This document shows positions 18,673 through 27,672 of a DNA stretch of 64,000 bases, one piece after another. The notes beneath the pieces were generated by a model. That model was not told where the DNA came from. It saw only the letters and a list, made by a program, of their open reading frames with translations, and ran no database searches. The stretch is from Streptomyces fumigatiscleroticus (lineage in GTDB: Bacteria; Actinomycetota; Actinomycetes; Streptomycetales; Streptomycetaceae). Each line of letters starts with the position of its first letter. The stretch's first letter is position 1. The DNA is taken from assembly GCF_014647975.1 (NCBI RefSeq), contig NZ_BMQF01000003.1, forward strand, positions 620,001-684,000. Direction: 5' to 3'. Made by a program: the position numbers and the translations under genes.

Positions 18673-19425
18673 GTGACATTCGGTGAGCAGCCGGCGTACC
18701 TGCGTGTCGCGGGTGATCTCCGGAAGAAGATCGTCGACGGTCTGCTGCCACCGCACACCCGCCTGCCCTCACAGGCCAGGATCCGCGAGGAGTACGGCGT
18801 CTCGGACACGGTCGCCCTGGAGGCACGCAAGGTCCTCATGGCGGAGGGGCTGGTCGAGGGCCGTTCCGGCTCGGGCACCTATGTGCGCGAGCGGCCCGTG
18901 CCCCGGCGCATCGCCCGCTCCGGCTTCCGGCCGGGCGGCGGTGCCACCCCCTTCCGGCAGGAGCAGGCCGACACCCGGGCCCGCGGCACCTGGGAGTCCA
19001 GCAGCGAGCAGACCGAGGCGAGCGGCGCGGTCGCCGAGCGGCTCGGCATCCGGCCCGGTGACCGTGTGATGCGCACCGAGTACCTCTTCCGGGAGGGCGG
19101 CGAGGCCATGATGCTCTCCACCTCCTGGGAGCCGCTCGCGGTGACCGGCCGCACCCCGGTGATGCTGCCCGAGGAGGGCCCGCTGGGCGGCATGGGCGTC
19201 GTGGAGCGCATGGCGGCCATCGACATCGTCGTGGACAACGTCACCGAGGAGGTCGGCGCCCGGCCCGGTCTGGCCGAGGAACTCCTCCTGCTGGGCGGTG
19301 TCCCGGGCCATGTGGTGCTGGTCGTCCAGCGCACCTTCTACGCCTCGGGCCGGCCCGTCGAGACGGCGGACGTGGTGATCCCGGCCGACCGTTACCGGGT
19401 CGCTTACCATCTGCCCGTCAAATAG
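18673..19425 (+). CDS. GntR/HutC-family transcriptional regulator
   Basis: A 250-residue regulator. The GntR wHTH (about 6-75: AYLRVAGDLRKKIVDGLL, then LPSQARIREEYGVSD and VEGRSGSGTYV) is followed by a UTRA ligand-binding domain (about 100-245), which places it in the HutC subfamily. GTG at 18673 with GGGAG upstream. A self-complementary TGTACA at 18650-18655, close to the start, could be part of an autoregulatory operator; this is speculative. No adjacent metabolic gene identifies the effector. Confidence 0.88.
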   Translation: MTFGEQPAYLRVAGDLRKKIVDGLLPPHTRLPSQARIREEYGVSDTVALEARKVLMAEGLVEGRSGSGTYVRERPVPRRIARSGFRPGGGATPFRQEQADTRARGTWESSSEQTEASGAVAERLGIRPGDRVMRTEYLFREGGEAMMLSTSWEPLAVTGRTPVMLPEEGPLGGMGVVERMAAIDIVVDNVTEEVGARPGLAEELLLLGGVPGHVVLVVQRTFYASGRPVETADVVIPADRYRVAYHLPVK

Positions 19426-19756
19426 CGCACGCCCCCCACTCGCCCCGCCTACACCGCGGTGCGCCGCCAACCGGAATGCGGGCCAAGCCGGACGCCCGCC
19501 CCGGCGCCGCTGCAATCTGGCCGTTTTCGCAGGTCGTCACGGACGTCTCCGGGGTGCCGCTGACCGGACGCGTCAGGGTGCGGGGGTGGCGCGCCGGATG
19601 CCGTGCGCCCCCCTGCTCCTGGCCGGTTGCGTACCTCTTTGTAAAAAGCCGTATTCGCAGCGTGAAGGTTGGGCGTAGGCTCAGGCATATGCGGAATGCG
19701 GTTTCCTCACCGGGTGGGGCGCGGCACCGGCCGCCGACGGGAAGTGGAGGGGCGCG
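19426..19756 (+). promoter_or_regulatory. Upstream region of the SPOR gene with a candidate promoter
   Basis: This 330-bp stretch has no supported gene. TTCGCA (19654-19659) and TAGGCT (19676-19681) are spaced by 16 bp and could be a sigma-70-type promoter for the SPOR-domain gene about 75 bp downstream. The local drop in GC (TTTGTAAAAAGCC) is in keeping with a control region. Confidence 0.3.
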
Positions 19757-19948
19757 ATGAACGACGGCACGGTCACTCTGCCCTGGCTCGTCATCCGCCA
19801 GGACGACAACGGCAATCGCTACCGCGTCGGCAGGTACGCGACCCGGGCCGAGGCCCAGAAGATCGCGGACAGCCTCGACAGCCGCGGCCACAAACAGCTC
19901 TACTGGGTCGAGAGGGTCGGTCAGAACGGGACGCACGGGCCCGGCTGA
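19757..19948 (+). CDS. Small SPOR-domain protein
   Basis: A 63-residue protein with LPWLVIRQDDNGNRYRVGRY and ATRAEAQKIADSLDSRG, the strand-helix pattern of a SPOR-like fold, occupying nearly its whole length. Small SPOR-like proteins of this size are common in Streptomyces. They lack a membrane anchor, so peptidoglycan binding, the role of classical SPOR domains, is not assured. ATG at 19757 with GTGGAGGGGCG upstream. It lies 31 bp before the Nudix gene and may be cotranscribed. Confidence 0.75.
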   Translation: MNDGTVTLPWLVIRQDDNGNRYRVGRYATRAEAQKIADSLDSRGHKQLYWVERVGQNGTHGPG

Positions 19949-19979
19949 CCATGGGCGGGCCTGTCGTAGGCTCCCGTGC

Positions 19980-20405
19980 ATGACGGAACGGATCGTGGTG
20001 GTGGGCGCCGCCCTGCTCGACGGCGGACGTCTGCTCGCCGCGCGCCGCAGCGCACCGGCCGAGCTGGCCGGAAGATGGGAACTGCCGGGCGGCAAGGTCG
20101 AGCCGGGCGAGACGCCCGACGCGGCCCTCGTGCGCGAACTGCGCGAAGAGCTCGGCGTCGAAGCGGAACCCGTCGGGCGTGTCCCGGGGGAGTGGCCCCT
20201 GAGGGGGCCCTACGTCCTCCAGGTGTGGACGGCACGGCTGCTGCCCGGCTCGGCCGCCCCCGCGCCCCTCCAGGACCACGACCGGCTGCGCTGGCTCCGT
20301 CCGGAGGAGATCTGGGACGTGCCCTGGCTCGACCAGGACGTGCCGGCCGTCCGGCAGACCCTCGCCCGCCTCGGCCCGGCCGGACGGGACGCGCGGACCG
20401 GGTGA
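19980..20405 (+). CDS. Nudix hydrolase, MutT-like
   Basis: A 141-residue Nudix protein. The complete Nudix box at 38-60 follows GX5EX7REUXEEXGU. The preceding RWELPGGK and the short length fit MutT-type (8-oxo-)dGTP diphosphatases, which cleanse the nucleotide pool of oxidised nucleotides. The substrate is not proved by the motif. ATG at 19980. It is downstream of the SPOR gene. Confidence 0.85.
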   Translation: MTERIVVVGAALLDGGRLLAARRSAPAELAGRWELPGGKVEPGETPDAALVRELREELGVEAEPVGRVPGEWPLRGPYVLQVWTARLLPGSAAPAPLQDHDRLRWLRPEEIWDVPWLDQDVPAVRQTLARLGPAGRDARTG

Positions 20406-20609
20406 GGAACGGCGGCCGGACGAGTCGCGGCGAGGCGTCCGGGACGCCGAGGGGCCCAGGGAGCGTGAGGGCTTGTGGGGGAGTGCGACACGCGGAGATA
20501 CGAGCGTGAGTGCAGTGCTCTTTACGCCGTTCGTGCCACAGTGCGCCAGTTCGGGCGGTACCGGCACCCGAATATCGGGTATGTGCCCATTAACCCCCTG
20601 AAACAGGAC

Positions 20610-21044
20610 ATGGTGGGCTCGCTGGCCTGGGAAGTGATCGGCGTGATCGACACCGAAGGCGACTGCGCCGAGTGGACCTTTCCCGCGGACCCGGGCGCCG
20701 TCCGTACCGCCCGTTCCGTCGTCCGCGGCCAGCTGAACGGCTGGGGCCTCGACGGAGTCGGCGACATCACCGTGCTGCTCGTCAGCGAGCTGGTCACCAA
20801 CGCGCTGCGGCATGCCGCCGGGCCCATCGGGGTCCTGCTGGTGCGCCCGTGCGGCGGCGTCGGCGGCGTCCTGCGCGTGGAGGTCTCCGACACCCTCCCC
20901 GACCCGCCTCGCGAGCGCGTCGCCCGTCCCGAGGACGAGAGCGGCCGCGGTCTGCAACTGGTGGCCTCCTCCTCGCGGCGCTGGGGTACCCGGCCGCGGG
21001 ATCCGGGCAAGGCCGTGTGGTTCGAACTCGCGGTGCCGGAGTGA
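20610..21044 (+). CDS. RsbW-like ATP-binding anti-sigma-type protein
   Basis: A 144-residue stand-alone HATPase_c_2 (GHKL) domain with the N box VSELVTNALRHA, a D-box region (VEVSDTLPDPP) and the G box DESGRGLQLVASSS. Such proteins are serine kinases or anti-sigma factors in Streptomyces stress and differentiation networks. I choose the ATG at 20610 (CAGGA just upstream); the frame is open to 20475, but the extra residues do not look like the domain. The next gene downstream ends in the same kind of domain and contains a PP2C phosphatase, suggesting a functional link. Confidence 0.75.
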   Translation: MVGSLAWEVIGVIDTEGDCAEWTFPADPGAVRTARSVVRGQLNGWGLDGVGDITVLLVSELVTNALRHAAGPIGVLLVRPCGGVGGVLRVEVSDTLPDPPRERVARPEDESGRGLQLVASSSRRWGTRPRDPGKAVWFELAVPE

Positions 21045-21345
21045 CCCGGCTCCGTGCCGGACGGCCGCCGTCGGCCCGGCACCGAGCGGTCCGCCCGGCG
21101 CGGTCCGGCCGCCCCGGATCCGCGGACCGGCGGGTTCTGGCCGCCGACGGTTGCGGAGGTGTGTGATTCGACGACGTGTCCCCTGGTTAGAAGACTGGCA
21201 GTGTTGTCACAGTCCGGTCCAAAAACCATCGGGACCGTGCTGTGATCGTGAACACCGTGTTGTGCGGCGCCGTAGTGCTGGATACTGCGGGCAGCCGCCC
21301 CCGGTGACCGGTGCCGGACGCGGTGAGCTGGAGGGGACGGTTCGC
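21045..21345 (+). promoter_or_regulatory. Upstream region of the PAS-SpoIIE gene with a candidate promoter
   Basis: About 300 bp without a gene. TTGTGC (21260-21265) and TACTGC (21283-21288) are spaced by exactly 17 bp, about 57 bp before the GTG start. They are a reasonable candidate for a sigma-70-type promoter. The surrounding 21160-21285 stretch is noticeably AT-richer than the genes. Confidence 0.35.
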
Positions 21346-23994
21346 GTGAGCGAGATACCAGCGAGGGCCACGGAGTCCGAGGACCCGTCGGACGGCGCGA
21401 GGGCTGGGGCCGCGGAGGACAGCGCGGCCCGAGCCCGCCATGACGACGTGCCGCCCGGGGACGCCATGTGGCAGAGCAGCCCACCCGGCTCCATCTACGA
21501 CTACATCCGGGTGGCGTCCTTCTCCATCGGCCCCGACGGGCTCGTCGACCAGTGGAGCCTCCGCGCCGAGCAGCTGTTCGGCATCCCCGCCGAGCGGGCC
21601 GTCGGCACCGATCCCATCGACGCCTTCGTCGAGCCGGGCTCGCGCGAACGCGGCCAGCGCAAGATGGCCGAGATCCTCGACGGCCGCGAGTGGACCGGTG
21701 TCGTTCCCTTCCGCATCCCGGACTCCGCCGACGGCGAGGGCGGCCGGGAGGGGCTCGCCGAGCTCTACGTCATGCCGACCCGGACGCAGGAGGGGGAGAA
21801 GGCCGCCGTCTGTATCGTCGTCGACGTCCGCACCCTGCGCAGCATGGAGACGGATCTCGCCGCCTCGCAGGCCATTTTCGGTCAATCCCCGTTCGGTTTC
21901 CTGCTCATCGACACCGATCTGCGGGTACGCCGTGCCAACCAGCGGATCGCCTCCATCTTCGGCGGCACCCCCGACGACCACCGTGGCCGCGGCGTCCACG
22001 ACTATCTGCCGCGCCCCGAGGCCGAGCGCGTCGCCGCGACCCTGCGCCGGGTGCTGGAGACCGGCGACTCCATCACGGACATGCACGTCACGGGCTTCGT
22101 GCCGGACTCCGACGAGCGCCGCCACTGGTCCGTCAACCTCTACCGGGTGCACAGCGGTTCCGGCCGCCCCATCGGCATCGCCTGGCTCGCCACCGACATC
22201 ACCGCCCGGCGCGCCGCCGCCCGCGAGGCCGCCGCCGCACGGCGCAATCTCGCCCTGCTCAACGAGGCCGGCGCCCGCATCGGCAACTCCCTCGACCTGG
22301 AGACCACGGCCCGCGAACTCCTCGACGTCGTCGTCCCCGGCTTCTGCGACCTGGCCACCGTCGACCTGTACCAGGGACTCCTGGTGGGCGACGAGACCCC
22401 GCCCGGACTCGCCGACGGCAGCGCCGAACTGCGCCGCGTCGCCTTCGCCAGCGCCGTCTCCGACGCCCCGTTCCACGGCGCCGGCGACCCCGTACCGGTG
22501 GGCGCCGTCCACCACTACCCCTTCAACTCCCCCTGCGCCGACGCCCTGCGCACCGCCCGCCCGCAGACCGTCCCCGCCGCGGAGGGCGGCCTGGTGCAGT
22601 CCACGCTCGCCGTGCCGATGGTCGCCCACGACACCGTCGTCGGCCTGGTGCAGTTCGCCCGGACCAAGGGCAGCGAGCCGTTCGGGGACCGCGACCGCGA
22701 CCTCGCCGTGGAACTCGCCGCGCGCGCCGCCGTCTGCATCGACAACGCCCGGCTGTACCGCCGCGAGCACGAGCGGGCGCTGATACTCCAGCGGTCCCTG
22801 CTCCCGCCCGGCGACCCGGAGGCCTCCGGCCTCGACATCGCCTGCCGCTATCTGCCCGGCAACGCCAACACCGGACGGCCCAGCGAGGTCGGCGGCGACT
22901 GGTTCGACGTCATCGAACTGCCCGGCCACCGCACCGCGCTGGTCGTCGGCGACGTCATGGGCCGCGGTCTGCGCGCCGCCGTGGCGATGGGCGAACTCCG
23001 CACCGCCGTACGCACGCTGGCCCAGCTCGACCTCGAACCGGCCGAGGTCCTCTCCCAGCTGGACGAGATCGCGCGTGGCCTCGGCGCCCCCGGCGGTCCC
23101 TCCCAGGCCTTCGGGCCCGGCGTCCAGCAGGCCACCCGCGCCGCCCGCCGCCCCCGCGAGGCCGACCTGTCCGAGGTCTACCTCGCGACCTGTGTCTACG
23201 CCGTCTACGACTCCGTCACCCGCCGCTGCACCTTCGCCAACGCGGGCCATCTGCCGCCCGTACTGGTCGAACCGGGCGAGTCGGCGCTGATGCTCGACGT
23301 GCCGCCGGGCATGCCGCTCGGCGTCGGCGGTGAGCCTTTCGAGGAGGTGGAGGTCGAACTCCCCGAGGGCTCCCTCCTGGCGCTCTACACGGATGGACTG
23401 GTCGAGTCCCGCGACCATCCGCTGGACGAGGGCCTCCAGGCCTTCGTCGGAGCGCTGACGGAGTCCGCCCGGCCCCTGGAGGACGTCTGCGACCACGTCC
23501 TGAACACCCTCGACACCCATCACGGCGAGGACGACATCGCCTTGCTGATGGCACGTGTACAGGGCCTGCCCGCCGAGTCCGTCGGCGACTGGACGCTGCC
23601 GCGCGAGCCGCGCAGCGTCGGCCGGGCCCGCGAGTACGCGCGCGGCCAGCTGCTCAGCTGGGACCTGGAGCCGCTGGTGGACACCACCGAGCTGCTCGTC
23701 AGCGAGCTGGTCACCAACGCCCTGCGGTACGGCGAGGGGGAGATCAGGCTCCGTCTGCTGCTGGACCGCACCCTGGTGTGCGAGGTCTGGGACTCCGGCC
23801 TGGTCCAGCCGCGCCGCCGCCGCGCCCGCGACACCGACGAAGGGGGCCGGGGCCTCCAGCTCGTCGGCCTGCTCAGCGCCGCCTGGGGCTCACGCCGTAC
23901 GCCACGCGGCAAGACGGTCTGGTTCGAACTGCCGCTGCCGGGCGGCGAGACCGGCCTGACCGACCCGGCGGAAGCGTTGCTCAGCCTGTTCTAG
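21346..23994 (+). CDS. PAS-PAS-GAF-PP2C(SpoIIE)-HATPase signalling protein
   Basis: An 882-residue soluble regulator. Domains in order: PAS (about 50-165), second PAS (about 175-290, ending in WLATDITARR), GAF (about 320-465), PP2C/SpoIIE phosphatase (about 480-735, metal-binding VGGDWFDV and GDVMGRGL, YTDGLVESRD, HHGEDDIALLM) and a C-terminal HATPase_c_2 (about 750-870, N box VSELVTNALRYGEG, G box DEGGRGLQLVG). This combines a phosphatase and an anti-sigma kinase-like module in one chain, as in Streptomyces partner-switching sensors that set anti-anti-sigma phosphorylation. GTG at 21346 with GGAGGGG upstream; the longer open frame is not coding-like. Confidence 0.9.
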   Translation: MSEIPARATESEDPSDGARAGAAEDSAARARHDDVPPGDAMWQSSPPGSIYDYIRVASFSIGPDGLVDQWSLRAEQLFGIPAERAVGTDPIDAFVEPGSRERGQRKMAEILDGREWTGVVPFRIPDSADGEGGREGLAELYVMPTRTQEGEKAAVCIVVDVRTLRSMETDLAASQAIFGQSPFGFLLIDTDLRVRRANQRIASIFGGTPDDHRGRGVHDYLPRPEAERVAATLRRVLETGDSITDMHVTGFVPDSDERRHWSVNLYRVHSGSGRPIGIAWLATDITARRAAAREAAAARRNLALLNEAGARIGNSLDLETTARELLDVVVPGFCDLATVDLYQGLLVGDETPPGLADGSAELRRVAFASAVSDAPFHGAGDPVPVGAVHHYPFNSPCADALRTARPQTVPAAEGGLVQSTLAVPMVAHDTVVGLVQFARTKGSEPFGDRDRDLAVELAARAAVCIDNARLYRREHERALILQRSLLPPGDPEASGLDIACRYLPGNANTGRPSEVGGDWFDVIELPGHRTALVVGDVMGRGLRAAVAMGELRTAVRTLAQLDLEPAEVLSQLDEIARGLGAPGGPSQAFGPGVQQATRAARRPREADLSEVYLATCVYAVYDSVTRRCTFANAGHLPPVLVEPGESALMLDVPPGMPLGVGGEPFEEVEVELPEGSLLALYTDGLVESRDHPLDEGLQAFVGALTESARPLEDVCDHVLNTLDTHHGEDDIALLMARVQGLPAESVGDWTLPREPRSVGRAREYARGQLLSWDLEPLVDTTELLVSELVTNALRYGEGEIRLRLLLDRTLVCEVWDSGLVQPRRRRARDTDEGGRGLQLVGLLSAAWGSRRTPRGKTVWFELPLPGGETGLTDPAEALLSLF

Positions 23995-24002
23995 CCCCGG
24001 CA

Positions 24003-24368
24003 CTAGGTACCGGGCGGAGGCGGTGAGCCGTCTCCGTCCGGGTGGGCGCGGCCGGGGGTGGTACGGGTGCGGGCCCGCCGGATGCGCCGCAGGCGGCCGC
24101 GGCCCGCCAGCAGACCGGCGGCCCCCGCCACGGCCAGCGGCAGCACCAGGTCGGCCGCCGAGCCCTCGTCGTCCTGATCGCCCCCGTCCCGCGCGGCGGC
24201 GCTCGCCACCGGGCCCTGCCCGGTGATCGCAACCGCACCACCGGTTGCCGTCGTCATCACCGGCAGCACCAGCCACAGGACTCCGGCCGCACCACCCAGT
24301 ACGGCACGCACCACCCGCACCCGCACGCGCGGGCACGACGTGGCGCGCCGCGGCCGGCCCCGGACCAT
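24003..24368 (-). CDS. Hypothetical secreted or membrane protein
   Basis: A 121-residue product from the ATG at 24368. A basic N-terminus and a hydrophobic stretch (VLGGAAGVLWLVLPVMTTA) look like a signal peptide or anchor. A short polar region follows, then a second helix (DLVLPLAVAGAAGLLAG) and an Arg-rich tail, as in small surface proteins with a C-terminal membrane anchor. No family is recognised. It is divergent from the GH18-like gene with about 100 bp between starts. Confidence 0.5.
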   Translation of the reverse strand: MVRGRPRRATSCPRVRVRVVRAVLGGAAGVLWLVLPVMTTATGGAVAITGQGPVASAAARDGGDQDDEGSAADLVLPLAVAGAAGLLAGRGRLRRIRRARTRTTPGRAHPDGDGSPPPPGT

Positions 24369-24468
24369 GGATGGCGTCACATTCCGGAGCGTATGACCCG
24401 GACTGCGGCTCAGCGAGCGGTACGGGTCCGGGACAGGGGGCGCACGACAGCGGGAGGGGAACACGGGA

Positions 24469-25929
24469 ATGCGTACGCACCACACGGACTCCGGCACCGA
24501 CGGAGAGCCACCGGCGGCCCCGAAGCCGACGACGAACACCGACACACCGCCGGAGACGGCCTCGACCCCGGGTCCGGGGACCGGTGCGCCGCTGGAGATG
24601 GCCTCGGGCCTGCGCGCGGGTGCCGACGCGCCGTCGGAGACGGCCTCGACCCCGCGTCCGGGTGACGACGCGACGCTGGAGACGGGTCCGTGTCCGGGCG
24701 GCGATGGGTCGCTGGCGGTGGCCTCGGGTCCGGGTCCGGGCGGTGAGGGGCCATCGGTGGCGGTTCCGGGGCCGCGTCCGGGGACCGGTGCGCCGCCGGA
24801 GGCGGCGGTCCCGGCGGCTTCGGTGGGCGACGAGCCGGCGGGCACCGGTGGCGGAGGCCCTCCGGACGAGCCCGGGGCCGGCGGTGGCGGAGGCCCTGCC
24901 GAACGTCCTCGTCCGCGTTCGCGGCGGGTCCTGCGCCGGGTCCGGCGGTCCGTCCTGGTCCTGGTCCTCGTCCTTCTCGTCCCGCTCGTCACCGCCGAGA
25001 CGGCCCTGCGCGTCAACTACACCGGCGACCCGGCCGACGGCACGTACACCAGGAACCGTGACGCGATCTGGCTCGGCCACGCCTGGGTCGACGGCCGCAA
25101 GGACGACAAGGACGTCGCCGCGCTCGCCCGGCGCCTGCGGAGCACCGGCATCCACGACCTGTACGTCCACTCGGGCCCCCTGGAGCACGACGGCACGCTG
25201 CCCGCGTCGGCCTACCCCAGGGCCCGCTGGTTCCTGGACGCCGTGCACCGGGAGCTGCCCGGCATCCGTGTCCAGGCCTGGCTGGGAGACGTACTCGCCA
25301 CCGAGAGCCCCCAGGGCCTGCGGCTGGAGCGCGCCGAGAGCCGTGCCGCCGTCGTCCGTTCCGCCCGGCAGATCCTGGACGCCGGATACGACGGCGTCCA
25401 CTTCGACCTGGAGCCGCTGCACTCCGGCGACGGGAACTACCTGAAGCTCCTCGACACCCTGCACCGCCTCACCCGGGCACGAGGCGCCCAGCTGTCGGTG
25501 GCGGCTCATCAGATCGACCCGCTCCCCGCCTTCCACTCCTTCTGGGGCGCCACCACCGGGCACCCGAAGTGGTGGTCGCAGACGTTCTTCGGCCAGGTCG
25601 CCCGCCGCGTCGACCAGATCGCCGTCATGTCGTACGACACCATGCAGCCCCTGGAGAGCCTGTACGGCGGTTACGTCGCCCAGCAGACCTCGCTGGCGCT
25701 GGAGGTCACACCGGCCGGCACCGACCTCCTCATGGGCCTGCCCTTCTACCACGAGAACCGCTTCGGCCACTGGGCCCACGCGGAGACGGTCGCCGCCGCG
25801 GTCCGGGGCGCGCGCCTGGGGCTGTCCCGCACGGACGCCGACCGCGCGCGCTTCGGTGTCGCGCTGTACGTGGACTTCGCGGCGACCGAGCAGGACTGGG
25901 CCGCCTATCAGGAGGGATGGGTCCGATGA
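24469..25929 (+). CDS. Membrane-anchored GH18-like protein
   Basis: A 486-residue protein. Residues 1 to about 160 are low-complexity Pro/Gly/Ala/Thr with acidic character, followed by an Arg-rich stop and one transmembrane helix (SVLVLVLVLLVPLVTAETAL). The C-terminal 300 residues look like a TIM barrel of the GH18 group: DAGYDGVHFDLEPL (cf. DGxDxDxE) and AVMSYDT (cf. MxYD). The glutamate is present but one aspartate of the motif is His, so catalysis is uncertain. The sugar is unknown. ATG at 24469 after GGGAGGGG. Its stop overlaps the next start (ATGA), so the two genes are coupled. Confidence 0.65.
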   Translation: MRTHHTDSGTDGEPPAAPKPTTNTDTPPETASTPGPGTGAPLEMASGLRAGADAPSETASTPRPGDDATLETGPCPGGDGSLAVASGPGPGGEGPSVAVPGPRPGTGAPPEAAVPAASVGDEPAGTGGGGPPDEPGAGGGGGPAERPRPRSRRVLRRVRRSVLVLVLVLLVPLVTAETALRVNYTGDPADGTYTRNRDAIWLGHAWVDGRKDDKDVAALARRLRSTGIHDLYVHSGPLEHDGTLPASAYPRARWFLDAVHRELPGIRVQAWLGDVLATESPQGLRLERAESRAAVVRSARQILDAGYDGVHFDLEPLHSGDGNYLKLLDTLHRLTRARGAQLSVAAHQIDPLPAFHSFWGATTGHPKWWSQTFFGQVARRVDQIAVMSYDTMQPLESLYGGYVAQQTSLALEVTPAGTDLLMGLPFYHENRFGHWAHAETVAAAVRGARLGLSRTDADRARFGVALYVDFAATEQDWAAYQEGWVR

Positions 25930-26921
25930 CCCGGAAGCGACAGCATCTGACCACCGCCGACCTGGCGTCCCTGGCCCGGGAGGCCGTCGGCTCGCAGTGC
26001 ACCCTCGTCGCCGCGACCAGGCTGACCGGCGGCAGCAGGAAGGGCGTCTACCGGCTCGCCTTCGACGACGGCTCGACGGCGATCGCGTACGTCTGGTCCC
26101 CGCAGGAGGACTACTGGGACCAGCCGGCCGCCGACGTCCGCGACACCCTTGCCGGCGCGACCGGCCTCGGCGTCTTCCGGGCGGCGCACTGGACCCTGGA
26201 GGCCGCCGGCGTGCGCACCCCGCGGCTGCTGCTCGCCGACGAGGACGCCGTGCACCTCCCGGCGTACTCGGCGGTCGTCGAGGACGTCTCCGGCGGAAGT
26301 CTTCAGGAGGCGCTGCGCACCGACCCGGCGCGGGGACGCGCGGCCCTGGAGCGGCTGGCCGGCCTGCTGGAGAGGATGCGCGCCCGCGACTCCGCCGGAC
26401 ACGGCAAGGCCGGGCTGGTGCACGAGGGCGGCATGCCCCACGGCACCTCCTGCGCGCAGGTCGTCGCCGACCGGGCGGTCCGGGACATCGAGGAGGCGGC
26501 CGCGCGGGACGACCGGGTGCGCGTGGTGCGGACCCGGCTGGCCGAGCGGATACGGGAGCTCCAGCGGGCGGTCCGCCCGCGCGGCACCTGCACCCTCGTC
26601 CACGGCGAACTCGGCCCGGACCACGTCCTGCTGACCGCGGACGGCGAACCGGCCCTGATCGACATCGAGGGCCTGATGTACTTCGACGTCGAGTGGGAGC
26701 ACGTCTTCCTGGAACTGCGCTTCGGCCCCCACTACGACGTCCTGCGCGTCCCCGGCCTGGACGAGGACCGCCTGCGCCTGTACCGCCTGGCCATGCACCT
26801 GAACCTGGTCGCCGGTCCGCTCCGTCTCCTCGACGGGGACTTCCCGGACCGGGAGCCGATGCGGGCCATCGCGGAGGCCAACCTTCAGCGGGTGCTCAGC
26901 CTGCTGAGGAGCGACGCCTGA
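25926..26921 (+). CDS. Aminoglycoside-phosphotransferase-fold protein
   Basis: A 331-residue APH/ChoK-like kinase fold. The N lobe has LTGGSRKGVYRLAFDDGS; the catalytic loop is LVHGELGPDHVLL (Brenner-type HGELxxxH, Glu in place of the usual Asp); and ALIDIEG takes the place of the metal-binding DFD/DFG. The Asp-to-Glu change at the catalytic base makes phosphotransfer uncertain. The substrate is unknown and resistance should not be assumed. It overlaps the GH18-like gene by 4 bp and its 3' end overlaps sdhB on the opposite strand by 26 bp. Confidence 0.75.
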   Translation: MTRKRQHLTTADLASLAREAVGSQCTLVAATRLTGGSRKGVYRLAFDDGSTAIAYVWSPQEDYWDQPAADVRDTLAGATGLGVFRAAHWTLEAAGVRTPRLLLADEDAVHLPAYSAVVEDVSGGSLQEALRTDPARGRAALERLAGLLERMRARDSAGHGKAGLVHEGGMPHGTSCAQVVADRAVRDIEEAAARDDRVRVVRTRLAERIRELQRAVRPRGTCTLVHGELGPDHVLLTADGEPALIDIEGLMYFDVEWEHVFLELRFGPHYDVLRVPGLDEDRLRLYRLAMHLNLVAGPLRLLDGDFPDREPMRAIAEANLQRVLSLLRSDA

Positions 26922-27672
26922 TCTTCGAGCCCAGCCACACCAGCGGGTCGTACTTGCGGTCCACGGCCCGCTCCTTCAGCGGGATCAGGGCGTTGTCCGT
27001 GATGCGGATGCCCTCCGGGCACACCTCCGTGCAGCACTTGGTGATGTTGCAGTAGCCGAGGCCGTGTTCGTCCTGGGCCGTGCGCTTGCGGTCCAGGCCG
27101 GTGTCCTCGGCCGCGTCCAGCGGATGCATGTCCAGTTCCGCCACCCGCATCAGGAAGCGCGGACCCGCGAACGCCGGCTTGTTCTCCTCGTGGTCCCGCA
27201 CCACATGGCAGGTGTCCTGGCACAGGAAGCACTCGATGCACTTGCGGAACTCCTGGGACCGGTCCACGTCCTCCTGCATCATCCGGTACTCGCCGGGGCC
27301 GAGCCCGTCGGGCGGGACGAACGCCGGGACCTCACGCGCCTTGGTGTAGTTGAAGCCGACGTCCGTCACCAGGTCGCGGACGACCGGGAAGGCCCGCAGG
27401 GGTGTGACGGTGATCGTCTCCGCCCGGTCGAACACCGACATGCGGGTCATGCACATCAGCCGGGGCCGCCCGTTGATCTCCGCCGAGCACGAACCGCACT
27501 TGCCGGCCTTGCAGTTCCAGCGGACGGCGAGATCGGGGGCCTGGGTGGCCTGGAGCCGGTGGATGATGTCCAGCACCACCTCGCCGTCGTTGACCTCGAC
27601 CACGAAGTCCTCCAGACCGCCGCCCCCGGTGTCGCCCCGCCACACCCGGAAGCGGGCCTCGTAGCTGCTCAC
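26896..27672 (-). CDS. sdhB: Succinate dehydrogenase iron-sulfur subunit
   Basis: A 258-residue SdhB/FrdB-type protein. The [2Fe-2S] cysteines are C54, C59, C62 and C74. The C-terminal ferredoxin-like part has CIECFLCQDTC (145-155) and CNITKCCTEVCPEG, giving the [4Fe-4S] and [3Fe-4S] ligands. It passes electrons from the flavoprotein to quinone. The start is the GTG at 27672, overlapping the sdhA stop by 4 bp (GTGA). Sequence style and gene order (membrane-A-B) fit the actinobacterial Sdh1/fumarate-reductase-like complex as in Mycobacterium Rv0249c-Rv0247c. Confidence 0.93.
   Translation of the reverse strand: MSSYEARFRVWRGDTGGGGLEDFVVEVNDGEVVLDIIHRLQATQAPDLAVRWNCKAGKCGSCSAEINGRPRLMCMTRMSVFDRAETITVTPLRAFPVVRDLVTDVGFNYTKAREVPAFVPPDGLGPGEYRMMQEDVDRSQEFRKCIECFLCQDTCHVVRDHEENKPAFAGPRFLMRVAELDMHPLDAAEDTGLDRKRTAQDEHGLGYCNITKCCTEVCPEGIRITDNALIPLKERAVDRKYDPLVWLGSKIRRRSSAG

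Noticed and set aside
25926..26921. Aminoglycoside resistance gene
   Set aside because: Only the kinase fold is supported. The catalytic Asp is replaced by Glu, and the context does not suggest resistance.
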